Shown here in pieces: positions 5,571-7,388 of a DNA stretch of 7,388 nt; position 1 is the first letter of the stretch; the number at the start of each line of letters is the position of its first letter. The notes beneath the pieces were generated by a model, which saw only the letters and a list, made by a program, of their open reading frames with translations, was not told the origin of the DNA and made no database searches. Source of the DNA: an uncultured Eubacteriales bacterium (GTDB lineage Bacteria > Bacillota > Clostridia > Peptostreptococcales > Anaerovoracaceae). The position numbers and the translations under genes are program-made. The DNA is taken from positions 1 to 7,388 of the forward strand of contig CAJLHL010000099.1 in NCBI GenBank assembly GCA_905206455.1, given 5' to 3'.

Positions 5571-6905
5571 ATGGAGAATTGGAAAGAACTGTATAACGAG
5601 AGACTCTGCACCGCGGAAGAAGCAGTAAATTTGATCAAATCCGGTGATCATGTAGTCTTCAGTCACTGCGCTGCGGAACCTACCGTACTGATCGATGCGA
5701 TGATCGCTAATGCGGCGGCGTATAGGGATGTCACTGTTCATCATATGCAGACTCTGGGTCCGGGGAAATATGCCCAGCCGGAATACAAAGATCATTTTCA
5801 CTTCGACGGCTGGTTTCTCAGCCCTTCCACGCGCAAGTGCGTAGCGGACGGGTACGGCGATGTGACGGTGAATCATTATTATCAGGCTACGGAATTTTTT
5901 GAGGATGGAACCTATCGCGACGATGTCATGCTGGTAATGGTGTCGCCGCCAAATGAAAAGGGCTATGTCTCCATCGGCGTATCGGTGGATTATACGAGAC
6001 CTGCCGCAGATAATGCGAAGCTCCTCATCGCTCAGGTCAACCGCAGAATGCCTTTTACTTACGGAAATACTCTGATTCATGTCAGCGAGATCGATCGTTT
6101 TGTAGAAGCGGATCAGGAACTTTATGAGCTGCAGCCGCCTCGTATCGGGGACGCGGAAATCGCTATCGGCGAGTACTGCGCGTCACTCATCCCGGACGGA
6201 GCCACGATCTCTCTGGGGATCGGATCGATTCCGGATGCGGTCTGCAGATTTCTGGGCAGCAAAAAGGATCTGGGAGTTTTTTCCGATATGTTTTCCGATG
6301 GCCTGATCGACCTGTACGAGAATGGCGTGATTAATAACAAATATTGTACGACCGATCCCGGGGTCATGACGGTTTCTTTCGTTATGGGGACCCGGAGACT
6401 GTACGACTTTGTAGATCGGAATCCTGCAGTCAATTTCCAGACAGCGGAATATGTCAATCATCCGTATATGATTTCCCGCCAGTCCCAGATGTGTATTGTG
6501 AATTCAAGCGTGGGCGTCGACCTGATGGGGCAGGTGGTCTCTGCCAGCATCGGCGAATATCAGTTCAGCGGCGTCGGCGGTCAGCCGAGTCTCACCCGGG
6601 GTGCCACCATGGCTCCCGACCGGAAAGGAAAAGGGATTATCGCTATGACAGCCAGTGTGCCTGATTTTTCCGGGAAACTGGTGTCAAAGATCACGCCTTT
6701 TATCGCCCACGGCGCGGAAGTAAGCATGACGAGAGAAGATGTGAGTTATGTGGTGACTGAATTCGGTATCGCTAAGCTGAAGGGCAAATCGCTGGAAGAT
6801 CGGGCCAGAGAGCTGATCGCTATCGCAGATCCGAAATTTCAGGATGAGCTGATCGAGGAATACGAAAAGAGATTTAAGAAACGTTTTCATAAGTTCGTAA
6901 AATGA
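5571..6905 (+). CDS. 4-hydroxybutyrate CoA-transferase-like protein with Asp at the catalytic Glu position
   Basis: 444 residues, full family length, gapless against the paralogue at 1656-2975 through the active-site region. The N-terminal part (for example HCAAEP, PEYKDHF, SPSTRK, VSPPNEKGY) resembles the 4-hydroxybutyrate CoA-transferase of Clostridium aminobutyricum as I remember it. GIGSIPDAV is intact at residues 216-224. The next block reads GVFSDMFSDG: the expected His is Phe 237 and the expected catalytic Glu is Asp 239 (GAT, 6285-6287). The CoA-binding loop reads GVGGQPSL (334-341) instead of GxGGQxDF. The enzyme may therefore be slow, changed in function, or a non-catalytic paralogue, although the frame is intact and the rest is well conserved, so it is not a simple pseudogene. 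Start: ATG with GGAGGG at 5557-5562, 8 bases upstream. It lies 59 bases after metY, probably in the same operon, and ends at the 6986 terminator. Confidence 0.88.
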   Translation: MENWKELYNERLCTAEEAVNLIKSGDHVVFSHCAAEPTVLIDAMIANAAAYRDVTVHHMQTLGPGKYAQPEYKDHFHFDGWFLSPSTRKCVADGYGDVTVNHYYQATEFFEDGTYRDDVMLVMVSPPNEKGYVSIGVSVDYTRPAADNAKLLIAQVNRRMPFTYGNTLIHVSEIDRFVEADQELYELQPPRIGDAEIAIGEYCASLIPDGATISLGIGSIPDAVCRFLGSKKDLGVFSDMFSDGLIDLYENGVINNKYCTTDPGVMTVSFVMGTRRLYDFVDRNPAVNFQTAEYVNHPYMISRQSQMCIVNSSVGVDLMGQVVSASIGEYQFSGVGGQPSLTRGATMAPDRKGKGIIAMTASVPDFSGKLVSKITPFIAHGAEVSMTREDVSYVVTEFGIAKLKGKSLEDRARELIAIADPKFQDELIEEYEKRFKKRFHKFVK

Positions 6906-6985
6906 GATGCAGACATAAAACCGATAAAAGCGGCGGCGCGAGATATCTTTTAATACTGTTCCGAAATCGTTCGCGTATTCGGATC

Positions 6986-7012
6986 GGATGAATGGAATTC
7001 ATCCTTTAATTT
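6986..7012 (+). terminator. Intrinsic terminator after the metY-CoA-transferase operon
   Basis: GGATGAAT (6986-6993) and ATTCATCC (6997-7004) form a perfect 8-bp stem with a 3-base GGA loop, followed by TTTAATTT (7005-7012). It lies 80 bases after the stop of the second CoA-transferase. A second possible stem, CCGAA (6961-6965) with TTCGG (6978-6982), is just upstream. This is the best terminator in the window. Confidence 0.75.
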
Positions 7013-7040
7013 ATAATTGGAAAAGTAAGGTAATTTATAA
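7007..7040. repeat. Short direct repeat TAATTTATAA x2
   Basis: TAATTTATAA occurs at 7007-7016 and again at 7031-7040, 24 bases apart start to start, just after the terminator. The second copy extends to a near-palindrome, AATTTATAAATT (7032-7043). In AT-rich sequence such a repeat may be chance. Confidence 0.35.
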
Positions 7041-7388
7041 ATTCTCTGAAGCAGACTTGGCAGACGGCACAGGTCTTTTTCAGGGATTTTTTGTGTAAAT
7101 GGAAAAATATAGGAAATGGAAAGAAGCGGATATAACATAATAATCATTTTGTTATTAAAATTTTAAAAAATATTCTCAAAATCTGTTAGCAAATGAAAGT
7201 TTTTTATATCCTTCCATAAGATATATTTTTAATATAGCAAGATTTCTTACAGTCTCCAGAATATTCTTATTATGTAAATTTTCATTACAGTTATTATAAA
7301 CGATATTGTTTGTCTTGTGTCATAGATTTTGTTAAATTATGAATACATTTTGTGTAATTTCATCACAGTCCATCCTTTTAAAATCATA
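7041..7388. other. AT-rich region without a recognisable gene
   Basis: This stretch is much richer in A and T than the rest of the window, with many T and A runs (for example TTTTTT at 7089-7094) and stops in all frames. No ribosome binding site with a coding frame is seen. It is probably the upstream region of a gene beyond the window. Weak promoter-like pairs exist, such as TTGTTA (7329-7334) with TGTAAT (7353-7358) at an 18-base spacing, but matches of this quality are expected by chance in such sequence. Confidence 0.5.

Noticed and set aside
6950..7147. 65-residue reading frame on the minus strand
   Set aside because: It runs across the intrinsic terminator, has low-complexity AT-driven composition and shows no recognisable motif.
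7315..7343. Promoter TTGTGT-17-TATGAA near the window end
   Set aside because: Only 3/6 and 4/6 matches to consensus in very AT-rich sequence, so likely chance, and no gene start is in view.

Overview
The window looks like a chromosomal segment of an anaerobic member of the Clostridia (Bacillota). The comEC and holA genes lie in the same order as in many Bacillota, the ribosome binding sites are strong AGGAGG-type sites, one gene starts with TTG, and two genes belong to the butyryl-/4-hydroxybutyryl-CoA:acetate CoA-transferase family typical of amino-acid or butyrate fermenters. Coding GC is near 50% by eye, which fits a mid-GC clostridial lineage better than classical Clostridium. The genus cannot be named from this sequence. 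All five convincing genes are on the + strand.

Layout: (1) 1-1245, the 3' part of comEC (DNA-uptake channel with its C-terminal metallo-beta-lactamase-like domain), cut by the window edge. (2) 1246-1655, a 410-base gap with an extended -10 promoter and a strongly self-complementary segment of about 175 nt (two long stems, a possible pseudoknot, terminal hairpins). This is best read as a structured non-coding RNA or a long structured leader. (3) 1656-2975, a CoA-transferase with canonical active-site motifs, whose stop codon overlaps the start of holA. (4) 2975-4009, holA, the DNA polymerase III delta subunit. (5) 4010-4230, a spacer with a possible 49-codon basic small ORF. (6) 4231-5511, metY, O-acetylhomoserine sulfhydrylase, starting at TTG. 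(7) 5571-6905, a second CoA-transferase, paralogous to the first, with Asp where the family has its catalytic Glu. (8) A good intrinsic terminator at 6986-7012, then about 375 bases of AT-rich sequence without a gene.

How they fit: comEC and holA are commonly neighbours in Bacillota, so the first CoA-transferase and the structured RNA appear to sit inside an otherwise conserved pair. The 1-nt overlap suggests translation of holA is coupled to that CoA-transferase. metY and the second CoA-transferase probably form an operon ending at the 6986 terminator. MetY releases acetate while making homocysteine, and CoA-transferases of this family use acetate/acetyl-CoA, but a metabolic link between them is only inference.

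The points most worth following up are the structured RNA at about 1388-1563 and the Glu-to-Asp change at the catalytic position of the second CoA-transferase.
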